Of a stretch of DNA of 64,000 nucleotides, positions 33,590-42,992 are shown piece by piece. The number at the start of each line of letters is the position of its first letter. The first letter of the stretch is position 1. Origin of the DNA: Pseudomonadota bacterium (lineage in GTDB: Bacteria > Pseudomonadota > Gammaproteobacteria > Burkholderiales > SG8-39); contig CANGMI010000004.1 of assembly GCA_947455195.1 (NCBI GenBank), forward strand, positions 390,101 to 454,100, in the 5' to 3' direction. The notes under the pieces were generated by a model. It searched no databases. It saw nothing but the letters and a program-made list of their open reading frames with translations, and was not told the origin of the DNA. Both the position numbers and the translations under genes were made by a program.

Positions 33590-36148
33590 ATGCTGCGTAC
33601 CCTGATCGACGACCTGGACGGCGCGCTGCGCGCCACGCGCATCGGCGAACTGCTGCGCCCGCCGAGTGCCAGGCCGCAGCCGCGCAACGACGCCACCTCC
33701 TTCTCCCACTGGCTGCCCTACCGCGCCTGGCTCGAGGACCGGCAGGTCTTCGTCAACCGCGACGCCCTGGGCTTCTGCCTGGAGCTGCGCCCGCAGTCCG
33801 GGGCGGACGAGGAGATGTCGCGCATCCTCACGTCCCTTTATGAGGCCGCACCCGCCGGCACCGGCATCCAGTTCCATATGCTGGCCAGTCCCGACATCCG
33901 CGGCACGCTCGGCGCCTACGCCGACCTGCGGGTGCCCGACGAGTTCATCCCCGAACTGAACGAGTGCGGTCGGCTGGGCCGGCACACCAACATCCACCGC
34001 ACGCTCGCCCGCCGCCGGGTCGGGCACTACCTGCGCGGCGCCCGCCAGTCCCTGCTGCCCAACCAGAGCTACCTGCTCCGGCGCTTCAGGCTCGTGGCCA
34101 GCGTCTGCCTGCCCGGCAGCCCGGAGAACCTCGGGCGCATCGACGAGCTCCTGCTGCTGCGCGATGGCATGCGCGCCACGCTGCACGCTGCCGGCTTCCC
34201 GTCGCGCCCATGGACGGCGGGAGACCTCATCAACTGGGTCTCCGCCCTGCTCGATCCCCACCGGCAGGCGGGCGACGGCCTGCCGCTCACCTACGACGCC
34301 GGGCGCGAGCTGCGCGACCAGGCGCTCGACCCGGCAACGATGCTGGTGATCCGCCCTGGCGGCATCACGCTGGCCAACCCGGTGGCCGAGCCGCAGGAGA
34401 TGCGTCTGCTTTCGGTACGGTCGTTTCCGCCGCGCTTTGCGCTGTGGAACATGGGCAGCCTGATCGGCGATCTCTACCAGGCAACGCTGCAGTACCCCTG
34501 CCCCTTCATGATCACGCTGGGCGTGCATGTGCTGGACGCCGAGGCTACCCGCAACTGGGCGTATCTGAAGGCCGCGCGCGCCACCACCAACGCCACCAGC
34601 TACATGGCGCGCTTCCTGCCCGACATGCAGGAGCGCAAGGTCGACTGGGACATCGTGCTCAAGGCCTTGGACGACGGCCAGCAGCTGGTGGACCTGCAGC
34701 ACCAGGTGGCGCTCTTCGCCCCACCCGAGGCCATGGCCCGCGCCGAACAGGCCGCCCGATCGATCTTCCGGGCTCGAGGCTTCGAGCTCTCGCGGGACAC
34801 GATGATGATGGCCCAGGGTCTGATCGGCTCGCTGCCCATGACGCTGTCGCCGCCCTTCCACGGCGATCTCTCGCGCATGAAGCGGGTGAGCACCAAGACC
34901 TCGGCCAACGCGGTGCACCTGGCACCGCTGGTGGCCGAGTGGCAAGGCACCGGCACCCCGGTTCTGATGCTGGGCGGCCGGCGCGGCCAGCTCATGCCGC
35001 TGGACGTGTACGACAACCCGGCCGGCAACTACAACGTCGCGATCGCCGGCACCTCGGGCTCGGGCAAGTCGCTGCTGTTGAACGAGATCGCCATGTCGTA
35101 TCTCGGCACCGGCGCCCGGGTCTGGATCATCGACGTCGGCCGCTCCTACGAGAAGGCCTGCCGCAACGTCGGCGGCAGCTTCATCGAGTTCACCGAGAGC
35201 GCGGGGATCTCGCTAAACCCTTTCAGCTTCGTCGAGGACATCGACGAGGACATGGAGCTGCTGCAGCCGCTGCTGGCCCAGATGGTCTCGCCACGCGAGG
35301 CGCTGGACGGCTTTCGGTATTCGACGCTCGGTGCGGCCATCAAGAAGGTCTGGAAGGCCAAGGGCCGCGCAATGACGATCACCGACATCCACGCGCTGCT
35401 GGCCACCGGGCGCCTGGACGACGACGCCAATGCCGAGGCCGAAGGCGATCGCCGGCTCAAGGACCTGGCCGCGATGCTCGCGCCCTATGCGCGAGACGGT
35501 ACCTACGGCAAGTACTTCGACCGCGAGGCGAGCATCGATTTCTCGAGCGACTTCATCGTGCTCGAACTCGAGGAGCTCAAGGCCAAGAAGGACCTGCAGA
35601 CGGTGGTGCTGCTGATCGTCATGTACCGCATCACCCGCGAGATGTACTTCACCCGCGATCGCAAGAAGATCGTGATCATCGACGAGGCCTGGGACCTGCT
35701 CTCGGGCGGAGCCACCGCCGAGTTCATCGAGGCTGGCTACCGGCGGGCCCGCAAGTACAAGGGCGCCTTCATGTCGGCCACCCAGGGCGTGGACGACTAC
35801 TACCGTAACCCGGCGGCCAAGGCGGCACTGGACAACTCCGACTGGATGTTCCTGCTGCGCCAGAAGCCCGAGTCCATCGAGATGATGGACAAGCTCGGCC
35901 AGCTCACCATGGACGACGCTATGAAGCGGCTGCTGCAGTCGCTGCGGACCGAGCATGGCGCGTATTCGGAGGTCTTCATCCACTCGCCTGCCGGCAACGG
36001 GGTCGGGCGCCTGATCGTCGACCCCTACAGCCTGCTGCTCTTCTCCAGCCGGGCAGAGGACTTCAGCGCGATCAACGCGAAGCGCGCCGAAGGCCTGTCG
36101 GTGTCGCAGGCCATCGACGCAGTGCTGGCCGAGCGGGGGCAGGCGTGA
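33590..36148 (+). CDS. traC: F-type T4SS ATPase TraC (VirB4 family)
   Basis: An 852-residue cytoplasmic ATPase that powers pilus assembly. The N-terminal TraC domain is followed by Walker A GTSGSGKS near residues 486-493 and Walker B in IVIIDEAWDLL. The length is normal for the family. Its TGA overlaps the GTG of the next gene. Confidence 0.93.
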   Translation: MLRTLIDDLDGALRATRIGELLRPPSARPQPRNDATSFSHWLPYRAWLEDRQVFVNRDALGFCLELRPQSGADEEMSRILTSLYEAAPAGTGIQFHMLASPDIRGTLGAYADLRVPDEFIPELNECGRLGRHTNIHRTLARRRVGHYLRGARQSLLPNQSYLLRRFRLVASVCLPGSPENLGRIDELLLLRDGMRATLHAAGFPSRPWTAGDLINWVSALLDPHRQAGDGLPLTYDAGRELRDQALDPATMLVIRPGGITLANPVAEPQEMRLLSVRSFPPRFALWNMGSLIGDLYQATLQYPCPFMITLGVHVLDAEATRNWAYLKAARATTNATSYMARFLPDMQERKVDWDIVLKALDDGQQLVDLQHQVALFAPPEAMARAEQAARSIFRARGFELSRDTMMMAQGLIGSLPMTLSPPFHGDLSRMKRVSTKTSANAVHLAPLVAEWQGTGTPVLMLGGRRGQLMPLDVYDNPAGNYNVAIAGTSGSGKSLLLNEIAMSYLGTGARVWIIDVGRSYEKACRNVGGSFIEFTESAGISLNPFSFVEDIDEDMELLQPLLAQMVSPREALDGFRYSTLGAAIKKVWKAKGRAMTITDIHALLATGRLDDDANAEAEGDRRLKDLAAMLAPYARDGTYGKYFDREASIDFSSDFIVLELEELKAKKDLQTVVLLIVMYRITREMYFTRDRKKIVIIDEAWDLLSGGATAEFIEAGYRRARKYKGAFMSATQGVDDYYRNPAAKAALDNSDWMFLLRQKPESIEMMDKLGQLTMDDAMKRLLQSLRTEHGAYSEVFIHSPAGNGVGRLIVDPYSLLLFSSRAEDFSAINAKRAEGLSVSQAIDAVLAERGQA

Positions 36149-36525
36149 GCCGCAGCGAGCTCGCCCTGATCGTCGGGCTCAACGCTGCGCTGAGCCTCGC
36201 GCTGGTGCTGGCCGCGTCCTGGCTGCTGCCGGCCTCGGGGCAGCGTCTGGCCACCGTGGACATCGCCTCGCTCTACCGCGCCAAGGAAGGCCAGGTGACC
36301 GCGCAACTGCTGCGCCGGGACGCCAGCGACACCGATCGCGCCGCCGCCCTGCGCGAGGCCGCTGCCTTCGGCGAAAAGCTCGACCGGCTGGTGGCGAGCC
36401 TGCCGGCGGACTGCCGCTGCCTCGTCTTCACCCAGGGCGCCCTCATCGGGTCCGGTGCCGGCAACCGCATCGCCGACCTCACACCACAGCTGCGCCGGCA
36501 GCTCGGACTGGAGGACTCGCGATGA
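36145..36525 (+). CDS. F-type TrbI-like protein
   Basis: A 126-residue bitopic protein with an N-terminal membrane helix (residues 6-28) and a periplasmic, partly coiled-coil domain. Size, topology and position between traC and the peptidase/traW genes match F-type TrbI, which affects pilus length. The GTG start overlaps the traC stop. Confidence 0.75.
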   Translation: MSRSELALIVGLNAALSLALVLAASWLLPASGQRLATVDIASLYRAKEGQVTAQLLRRDASDTDRAAALREAAAFGEKLDRLVASLPADCRCLVFTQGALIGSGAGNRIADLTPQLRRQLGLEDSR

Positions 36526-37097
36526 GTCCGACCTCGATCTCGCGAACGTTGCGCTTCGGGCTGACGTTGCCCATCCACCTCGCAGCACTGTGGGCGCGCT
36601 TCGACGGTGTCCGCTTCCGCCTTCGAGCCGCAGCGCACCTGCGCCGCTGGGGCCTCGCATACGCCGCGACCCTGGCGGGCGCGCTCTGGTTCCACAACCA
36701 CTACGCGCTCGGCCTGAACGCCACCCACAGCCTGCCCGGAACGCTCTACCTGATCGAGCGTGGGGCGCTGCCGCAGCGCGGCGAGCATGTCGCCTTCCGC
36801 TGGGCGGGGGGTGGCCCCTACCCGGCCGGCGTCACCTTCATCAAGGTGATGGCCGGACAGCCGGGCGACACGGTAGCCCGCGACGGCGCCACCTTCGTCG
36901 TTGCCGGCACCGCGCTCGGCCAGGCCAAGCCAACGAGCCGTCGTGGCGAGCCGCTCGAACCCGGCCCCACCGGCACCCTGCCCGAGGGTCGCTACTTCGT
37001 CTACGCGCCGCACCCCGACAGCCTGGACTCGCGCTACGCGCTCACCGGCTGGATCGCACGCGAGCAGATCATCGGACGGGCCCGTGCGATTTTCTGA
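36522..37097 (+). CDS. Conjugal-transfer signal peptidase TraF (S26 family)
   Basis: A 191-residue membrane-anchored peptidase. The catalytic Ser70 lies in NATHSLPGTLYLIERG and the general-base Lys108 in FIKVMAGQPGD, the S26C arrangement. The membrane helix is around residues 44-58. It processes the pilin. The ATG overlaps the preceding stop by 4 bases. Confidence 0.88.
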   Translation: MSPTSISRTLRFGLTLPIHLAALWARFDGVRFRLRAAAHLRRWGLAYAATLAGALWFHNHYALGLNATHSLPGTLYLIERGALPQRGEHVAFRWAGGGPYPAGVTFIKVMAGQPGDTVARDGATFVVAGTALGQAKPTSRRGEPLEPGPTGTLPEGRYFVYAPHPDSLDSRYALTGWIAREQIIGRARAIF

Positions 37098-37722
37098 CCG
37101 GGCCCGCATCGCGGCGCTCCTGCTCGCCGCCGCAGGCATAGCCCTGAACCATTCGGCCCACGCCCAGCACCTGGGCGTGATCGGTCCCGTCTACCCAATC
37201 GCCGAGCCCAGCCTGCTCGCGCTCATCCAGTCGAAGCTGCGCGACCTCGCCGCCAACGGTGGCCTGGAACGCCTGCAGCGCGAGAGCCAGGCCCGCATCC
37301 GCCGCCAGATCGAGGAGCCCGCTCCGGTAGCGGGCATCACTCGCACGGCAACCGCTCGGACGTTTCACTTCGACCCGAGCATCGAAGTGCCCCACCCGAT
37401 CAGCGATGCCGACGGCCGCCTGATCGTGGCGCCGGGCACGCGAGTGAACCCGCTGGACGTGGTCTCGCTGTCGCGTCCGCTCTTCTTCTTCGACGCCCGC
37501 GACGCCGAGCAGGTCGAGCGTGCCCGCCGTGAGCTTGCCGAGCACCGCGGCCAGGTGAAGCTGATCCTCACCGGCGGCTCCTACCTGGACCTGATGCGCC
37601 GCTGGAAGCAGACGGTCTACTACGACCAGCAGGGCCTGCTCACCACCCGGCTGGGCATCCGCCAGGTGCCCGCCCGCGTCACCCAGGACGGCCGAAGGCT
37701 GCGCATTGATGAACTGCGCTGA
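37084..37722 (+). CDS. traW: F-type T4SS protein TraW
   Basis: A 212-residue periplasmic protein. The GTG at 37084 starts a signal peptide ending SAHAQ; the mature part opens with LGVIGPVYPIAEPSLLALI, a TraW hallmark, and contains NPLDVVSLSRPLFFFDARD. It works with TrbC and TraU in pilus assembly. It overlaps the genes on both sides. Confidence 0.9.
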   Translation: MRFSDRARIAALLLAAAGIALNHSAHAQHLGVIGPVYPIAEPSLLALIQSKLRDLAANGGLERLQRESQARIRRQIEEPAPVAGITRTATARTFHFDPSIEVPHPISDADGRLIVAPGTRVNPLDVVSLSRPLFFFDARDAEQVERARRELAEHRGQVKLILTGGSYLDLMRRWKQTVYYDQQGLLTTRLGIRQVPARVTQDGRRLRIDELR

Positions 37723-38737
37723 CATCCGACCCCGCCTGCTGGCCATGCTGCTGCTGATCAGCATGCTGCTCGCCTCGGCGCACGCCGCCGTGCCCACCGG
37801 CGGCGCCACCTGCCACGGGCGCTTCGCCAACCCGATCACCGACATCTGCTGGAGCTGCCTCTTCCCGCTCACGATCGGCAGCATCGGCATCGTCTCCGAC
37901 GGCCAGCCCGACATCGGCAACCCGTCCTCGCCGGTCTGCTACTGCAACAACCCGCCCCGTCTGGGCATCTCCATCGGCTTCTGGGAGCCAGTGCGCATGG
38001 TGGACGTCACCCGCACGCCCTTCTGCATGGTCGGGCTGGGTGGCCTGTCGCTGGATCCCGGCATCGGTGCCCCGCGCGGCGCGCAGGTCGGGCACGACTC
38101 GCAGACCCGCACCAGCTTCTACCAGGTCCACTGGTACGCCAACCCCATCCTCGCCTGGCTGGAAGTGCTGCTGGACTTCCCCTGCCTGGAGCAGGGCTCG
38201 CTCGACCTGGCCTACCTCACCGAGGTGGACCCACTGTGGTCCGACTCCGAGCTCTCGGCCATCCTGAACCCGGAGGCGGTGCTCTTCGCCAACCCGGTGG
38301 CCAAGGCCGCCTGCGCGGCCGACTGCGTCGCGGCGAGCGCGGGTTTTCCGGTGGCCAGCCTCTTCTGGTGCGCCGGCTGCCAGGGCTCGATCTACCCGAT
38401 GACCGGCCACGTCACCACCCACATCGGCGGCGTGCAGGCCTCGGTGCTGCTGACCCAGCGCATGACCGCCAAGATGCACCGGCAGCTCACCACCTTCGCC
38501 ACGGCCGGCTCGCGAGGCCTGTGCGGCCCCTACCCGCTGCCCATCTTCGACAAGACCCACTACAAGCTGCAGATGACCTATCCGGTGCCCGCCACCGCGA
38601 AGGTCGCCGGCCAGTGCTGCCAGCCCTACGGGCGCACCACGATGATCTGGGGCTCGGGCAAGTCGTTCCCGGTCAGCGGCGAGGACTTCAGCTACCAGAT
38701 CTTCCGCAAGAGGAACTGCTGTGTCGGCGCCTGGTGA
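37709..38737 (+). CDS. traU: F-type T4SS protein TraU
   Basis: A 342-residue Cys-rich periplasmic protein with a signal peptide (LLLISMLLASAHA). Family segments include NPITDICWSCLFPLTIG and SPVCYCNNPPRLGISIGFWEP. The many Cys explain the DsbC gene in the operon. It is essential for DNA transfer more than for pilus formation in F. ATG 37709 is chosen over a TTG one codon earlier. Confidence 0.93.
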   Translation: MNCADIRPRLLAMLLLISMLLASAHAAVPTGGATCHGRFANPITDICWSCLFPLTIGSIGIVSDGQPDIGNPSSPVCYCNNPPRLGISIGFWEPVRMVDVTRTPFCMVGLGGLSLDPGIGAPRGAQVGHDSQTRTSFYQVHWYANPILAWLEVLLDFPCLEQGSLDLAYLTEVDPLWSDSELSAILNPEAVLFANPVAKAACAADCVAASAGFPVASLFWCAGCQGSIYPMTGHVTTHIGGVQASVLLTQRMTAKMHRQLTTFATAGSRGLCGPYPLPIFDKTHYKLQMTYPVPATAKVAGQCCQPYGRTTMIWGSGKSFPVSGEDFSYQIFRKRNCCVGAW

Positions 38738-39491
38738 TCCGCGGGCGCAGCTGCGCCCTATTGCGTCCTTCCAGCAGGCCGCATGCCTCGCTGCGTCGAG
38801 TCTCATCGCATTGCTCGCGCTCGACGCCTTTGCCCAGGAGCAACCGACCGCCCCCCGTTGGCCCACCTCCCAGGAGATCGAGCGCGCGAAAGCCGAGCGT
38901 CCGCTTCCCGCACCAGACGCAACGATCCCGGCACCGCGCGCCCTGCCCCGTATCGCCCCAGGCCTTGGCGCGGAACCTGGCCGCGCTCCTGTAACGGGAA
39001 CCGGCATCGACATCGGCGCCCTGGCGCGTCAGGGCAGCCAGATCGGCGGCAGCATGCCTTCCGGAGCCCTCCCGCCGCAGGAGCCCGCGCTTCGCATCTT
39101 CGTCACCCTGGACATGCCCCAGGGCAGCCTGCGCCGCCTCGTCGACCAGGCCGAGCGGGCCGGCGCGGTGCTCGTGCTGCGCGGCCTGAAGAACCAGTCG
39201 ATGCGCCAGACCGTCGCTGCCGTCAGCGAACTGCTCGGCCAGCGCAAAGCCGGTTGGTTGATCGACCCCGAAGCCTTCGAGCGGCACGGCGTCGAGGCCG
39301 CGCCCACCTTCCTGCTGACGTTCGGTGAAGACACCCCACCGTGCAGCGCCACCACCTGCACCGTGCCGCGTCCCTTCGTATCGGTGTCGGGCGATGTCAG
39401 CCTGGACTACGCGCTGGAGCACATGGCCCGCCGCCATCCCGGCGCCGCTGCGGTCGCGGGCCCCTACCTCTCCCGGCTGCGCTCCCGATGA
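38721..39491 (+). CDS. trbC: F-type T4SS protein TrbC
   Basis: A 256-residue exported protein. The GTG start is inside traU; a signal segment ends LDAFAQE. The C-terminal half carries the TrbC_Ftype domain (LRIFVTLDMPQGSLRRLV, VLRGLKNQSMRQT). In F it interacts with TraW. It overlaps traN-N by 4 bases. Confidence 0.88.
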   Translation: MSAPGDPRAQLRPIASFQQAACLAASSLIALLALDAFAQEQPTAPRWPTSQEIERAKAERPLPAPDATIPAPRALPRIAPGLGAEPGRAPVTGTGIDIGALARQGSQIGGSMPSGALPPQEPALRIFVTLDMPQGSLRRLVDQAERAGAVLVLRGLKNQSMRQTVAAVSELLGQRKAGWLIDPEAFERHGVEAAPTFLLTFGEDTPPCSATTCTVPRPFVSVSGDVSLDYALEHMARRHPGAAAVAGPYLSRLRSR

Positions 39492-40564
39492 AGAACCCTC
39501 GACCGGCACCTGTCCGACCGCGGTTCCCACCTGCGACCGTCCGCGGCGCGCTCGCACGAGTCGCAGGAACAGCAAGAACAGCAGCCGTCGCAGAAATCGC
39601 AGCAATAGCAGCCGCCGCAATGCTCTGCCTGTCCGCCCTGCCCGCCCACGCGCAGTCCCTGTCCGACGCCTTCAACCAGGGCGCAGCCATGGGGCGCTCC
39701 GGCAACGCCGCAGCCCGAACCCAAATCAACCCGACCACCGCCCAGGGCACGGTGCCCGGCTACACCACCAGTCCGCCGCAAGCCTCCTACTTTGGCAGTG
39801 CCGGGCTGGGCTCGCAGGCAGCCGCTGCCACCAGCGCCTGCGCGGCAGCCGGTAACGGCAACACCACCGGCGCGCAAGCCTGCAACGCGGTGAACTTCTC
39901 GCAGACCAACCCGACGCGTCGGCCCACCTTCAGCATCGCCCCGAACGACCCGCTGCTCACGCGCGCTCGCACCATCACCGCCGACCCGCAGAGCATCGCG
40001 GGGAACATCGCCGGCACCTACAGCGGCTGCAGCGTGCAGACCACCACCACGCCGGACCGCTTCGAGACGGCGCTGTGCCACCAGTACCGCACCACCGAGA
40101 CGCTCACCTGCGACAAGGTCCTGATCGTCACGCCGGTGCTCACGCCCGGCTGCAGCGACGGCGAGTTCCTCACCCGCGTCACCGCCGACCCCTGCCCGGC
40201 CTGCATCGACTACCTGGCCTTCGACTTCAGCTGCGCGTTGAACAGCTACCGGATGCACGCCTTCACGATCGACAAGAGCAGCGGCGAGGTCTACATGGAC
40301 CTCGGCACCCAGAACGTGCCCGGTGCGCTCAACACCCAGATCCCGAAGACGCCAGGCCCGAGCCGGATCGACGGCTTCTACTGCTACCAGACCTTCTACA
40401 GCCAATCGTGCACCGGCGCGAACTGCAGCATCGGCGCCTGGTTCGCCAACCCCTGCCAGGGCACGAGCTTCGAGGGCGTGAGCACCTTCGCCATGCCCAC
40501 CCGTGTGAGCTTCACCGACACCTGGGACAACCAGTGCAGCGCACTGGAGGCGCGCGCCCGATGA
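39488..40564 (+). CDS. traN: TraN-like mating-pair stabilisation protein, N-terminal half
   Basis: A 358-residue exported protein. After a long signal region (cleavage near LPAHAQS) it opens with SLSDAFNQGAAMGRSGN, the usual start of mature TraN. It then has a Cys-rich part (CTGANCSIGAWFANPCQG and others). It stops where canonical TraN continues, and the next gene, overlapping by ATGA, carries the other half with its own signal peptide. TraN binds the recipient surface. Confidence 0.78.
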   Translation: MKNPRPAPVRPRFPPATVRGALARVAGTARTAAVAEIAAIAAAAMLCLSALPAHAQSLSDAFNQGAAMGRSGNAAARTQINPTTAQGTVPGYTTSPPQASYFGSAGLGSQAAAATSACAAAGNGNTTGAQACNAVNFSQTNPTRRPTFSIAPNDPLLTRARTITADPQSIAGNIAGTYSGCSVQTTTTPDRFETALCHQYRTTETLTCDKVLIVTPVLTPGCSDGEFLTRVTADPCPACIDYLAFDFSCALNSYRMHAFTIDKSSGEVYMDLGTQNVPGALNTQIPKTPGPSRIDGFYCYQTFYSQSCTGANCSIGAWFANPCQGTSFEGVSTFAMPTRVSFTDTWDNQCSALEARAR

Positions 40565-41763
40565 AGCTGCTTCGCCTCGCCCTCGCTGCGATAGCGGCAG
40601 TAGCAGCAATAGCAGCCTCGCCCGCCTTCGCTGCCGACTGCGTCAAGGACGCCGAGGTCTGCGTCGAAGGCCCCGCCACACGCATGATCAGCGGCTACGC
40701 GGTCTACCGCGACTGCTGGCGGACCACATCGTCCTACAGCTGCCTCTCCGCCCGCAGCAACGACGACTGCCAGCCCCTGCGCGACCGTGGCTGCAGCCAG
40801 GTCGGCTCCACCTGCGTGGAGACCTCCCCGCAGGGCCTGTGCACGGTGTTCGAGCTGGCCTGGCAGTGCAAGACCGCCAGCGGCACCAGCAGCACCGTCA
40901 CCAACTGCGGCGACCGGCGCTTCTGCCTGGACGGCAACTGCTTCGACACCTCGCACACGCCCGACCCGGACTTCGCCCGCGCTGTCGCGGGTCTGGAGAT
41001 CCAGCGCGAGGCCGGTCGCTACATCGACCCCAACACGCTCGAAGTGTTCAAGGGTTTCGACAACCGCTGCCGCAAGAAGCTCTTCGGCCTGGTGAACTGC
41101 TGCAAGGGCGGTGGCAGCAGCGGCTCGCTCTTCAGCACGATGGCGCTGATCTCCGGTGCCGGCGGTCAGGCCATCGGCGCGGTGGGCTCGAGCTACACCT
41201 ACGACGCGCTTTTCGCGGCGGATGCGCCGGATATGGTGATCGCCGGCTTCGAGGCCCTCTTCGGAGCGGGCGGCGGCAGCTCGGCGCTGGCCGGGCTGAT
41301 CGCGGGCGAACTGTCGGTGGGCTCGTTCATGACCTCTCTGGTGCCCGGCCCCTGGACGATCGCCATGCTTGCCATCCAGCTCTCGGGGCTGCTGTCGTGC
41401 GAGCAGGCCGAGCAGGTGCTGGCGATGAAGAACGACAACCGCCTGTGCCACAGCGTCGGCAGCTACTGCTCGCGCAAGGTGCCGATCCTCGGCACCTGCC
41501 TGGAGACCACCCAGAGCTACTGCTGCTTCAACTCGCGCCTGGCCCGTGTGCTCAACGAGCAGGGGCGCGCCCAGCTCGGCCGAGGCTGGGGTGGCGCCAG
41601 GAACCCCGACTGCGCGGGGTTCAGCCTCGCGCAACTGCAGACGCTCGACTTCTCGCGCATGGACCTCACCGAGTTCTACGCCGAGATCGCCCCGACGCTG
41701 CCCGACGTCGGTGCCCTGGCCAACAAGGCGCGCAACCGCGTGAATGGCGCCGTCGGGCCCTGA
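40561..41763 (+). CDS. traN: TraN-like mating-pair stabilisation protein, C-terminal half
   Basis: A 400-residue exported Cys-rich protein with its own signal peptide (LAAIAAVAAIAASPAFAADC). It starts with the TraN motif CVEGPATRMISGYAVYRDCW and contains about 30 Cys, plus a Gly/Ala-rich middle segment. Both halves are intact and each has a signal peptide, so this looks like a true gene split rather than a frameshift. The two products may assemble into one complex through disulfides. Confidence 0.8.
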   Translation: MKLLRLALAAIAAVAAIAASPAFAADCVKDAEVCVEGPATRMISGYAVYRDCWRTTSSYSCLSARSNDDCQPLRDRGCSQVGSTCVETSPQGLCTVFELAWQCKTASGTSSTVTNCGDRRFCLDGNCFDTSHTPDPDFARAVAGLEIQREAGRYIDPNTLEVFKGFDNRCRKKLFGLVNCCKGGGSSGSLFSTMALISGAGGQAIGAVGSSYTYDALFAADAPDMVIAGFEALFGAGGGSSALAGLIAGELSVGSFMTSLVPGPWTIAMLAIQLSGLLSCEQAEQVLAMKNDNRLCHSVGSYCSRKVPILGTCLETTQSYCCFNSRLARVLNEQGRAQLGRGWGGARNPDCAGFSLAQLQTLDFSRMDLTEFYAEIAPTLPDVGALANKARNRVNGAVGP

Positions 41764-41772
41764 GGACAAGCG

Positions 41773-42153
41773 ATGAGATTCCTCCCCACACTGGCCCTGG
41801 CCGCCGCTTTGCCACTGGCCGTCTGCACGGTCCATGCGGCCGGCTCCGCAGAGACCACCCCGCGCCAGGCCGTCACCGACCTCAAGCCCCTGCTCGCTCG
41901 CGCGGCCGCCGAGGGCAGTGCCCGCGGCACGCTCACCGGTCCCGGCGCGCAGGCCATCGCGCGCCGCTTCCAGACCGATGCCCTGATCGAGATCGACGTG
42001 CGCAGACTCCAGCAGCTACCCCAGCCCGGCTGCGGCCGTCTGGAGGTGACCACCCGGCAGCGCGACGTGAATCAGGCGGGCAAGCGTGGGGATCAGGAGA
42101 TGGTCTACCAGCTCAGCTACTGCGCCGACGGCCGATTCCCGGAGGAGCGGTGA
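41773..42153 (+). CDS. Small exported protein between traN and traF
   Basis: A 126-residue protein with a signal peptide (LALAAALPLAVCTVHAAG) and two further Cys (PGCGRLEV, SYCADG). No family recognised. It overlaps the traF GTG and lies 9 bases after traN, so it belongs to the transfer operon. A periplasmic accessory role in mating-pair formation is likely. Confidence 0.7.
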   Translation: MRFLPTLALAAALPLAVCTVHAAGSAETTPRQAVTDLKPLLARAAAEGSARGTLTGPGAQAIARRFQTDALIEIDVRRLQQLPQPGCGRLEVTTRQRDVNQAGKRGDQEMVYQLSYCADGRFPEER

Positions 42154-42992
42154 GCGCGATCCGATCCGCCCTCCTCGCAGTGCTCGCAGTCCTGTCTGCA
42201 ATCGCGGCCCATGGCGCCGAGCCAGCCGCGGCTCAGCCACCAGACCCCGCCGCGACCGCCACCGTCTACTGGCAGCAGCACCGCGAAGGGTGGTTCTGGT
42301 ACCGCGACCCGCCGCCCCCGAAAACCCGCCCCGCCCCGAAGGCGCCAGCCACCCCGGCCACGCCCCGAGAGCTGGCCGACTTCGAGGCCATGCAGCAGAG
42401 GCTGGAGACTCTCAAGCGTGTCGCGGTAATGAACCCCACCGACGACAACCTGATGGCTTACATGCGCTTCCAGCGGATGGTGATGGACCGCTCCCAGGTC
42501 TTTGCCGACCGCTGGCAGCGCCTGGTCTGGCGCGAACCCAGCCTCGACTATGCCTCCGAGGGCCGCCCCACCAACACCCTGGCCATCGCCGCCTTCGACG
42601 ATCGCCAGCGCGAGCGCGATACCGCCGCCGTGCGGCAACTGGCAGCCACCCACGGCCTGGTCTTCGTCTTCCGCAGCGACTGTCCGTTCTGCCATCGCTT
42701 CGCGCCTGTGCTCAAGCGCTTCGCCCAGACTCATGGCCTGACGGTGCTGGCCGTGAGCCTGGACGGCGGCACCCTGCCCGAGTACCCCGACGCCCGCCCC
42801 GACAACGGCATCGCCGCGCGCCTGAACGCCCGCGCCGTGCCGGCGCTGTACCTCACCCAGCCCAGCCGCCGCGCGTTCCGGCCGGTGGGCTTCGGCCTGA
42901 TGTCGGACACCGACCTGCTGGAGCGTATCGCAGCCCTCGCCCGCGAAGCGGACCCGGCCACGCCCCCCAACGCATCGAGGACCACGCCATGA
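42150..42992 (+). CDS. traF: F-type T4SS thioredoxin-like protein TraF
   Basis: A 280-residue exported protein starting with GTG. The N-terminal domain contains GWFWYRDPPPP, the classical TraF segment. The thioredoxin-like C-terminal domain has an intact CPFC motif (FRSDCPFCHRFAPVL), whereas F-plasmid TraF lacks active-site cysteines, so redox activity is plausible here. It is needed for pilus assembly together with TraH. Confidence 0.92.
   Translation: MSAIRSALLAVLAVLSAIAAHGAEPAAAQPPDPAATATVYWQQHREGWFWYRDPPPPKTRPAPKAPATPATPRELADFEAMQQRLETLKRVAVMNPTDDNLMAYMRFQRMVMDRSQVFADRWQRLVWREPSLDYASEGRPTNTLAIAAFDDRQRERDTAAVRQLAATHGLVFVFRSDCPFCHRFAPVLKRFAQTHGLTVLAVSLDGGTLPEYPDARPDNGIAARLNARAVPALYLTQPSRRAFRPVGFGLMSDTDLLERIAALAREADPATPPNASRTTP

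Noticed and set aside
33167..34945. 592-codon antisense open frame opposite traV/traC
   Set aside because: GC-rich coding DNA creates long antisense frames. This one is His/Gln/Arg-rich, has no domain and lies opposite well-recognised transfer genes. The same applies to the long antisense frames at 37679-39013, 40396-41835, 42731-44461 and 45300-46994.
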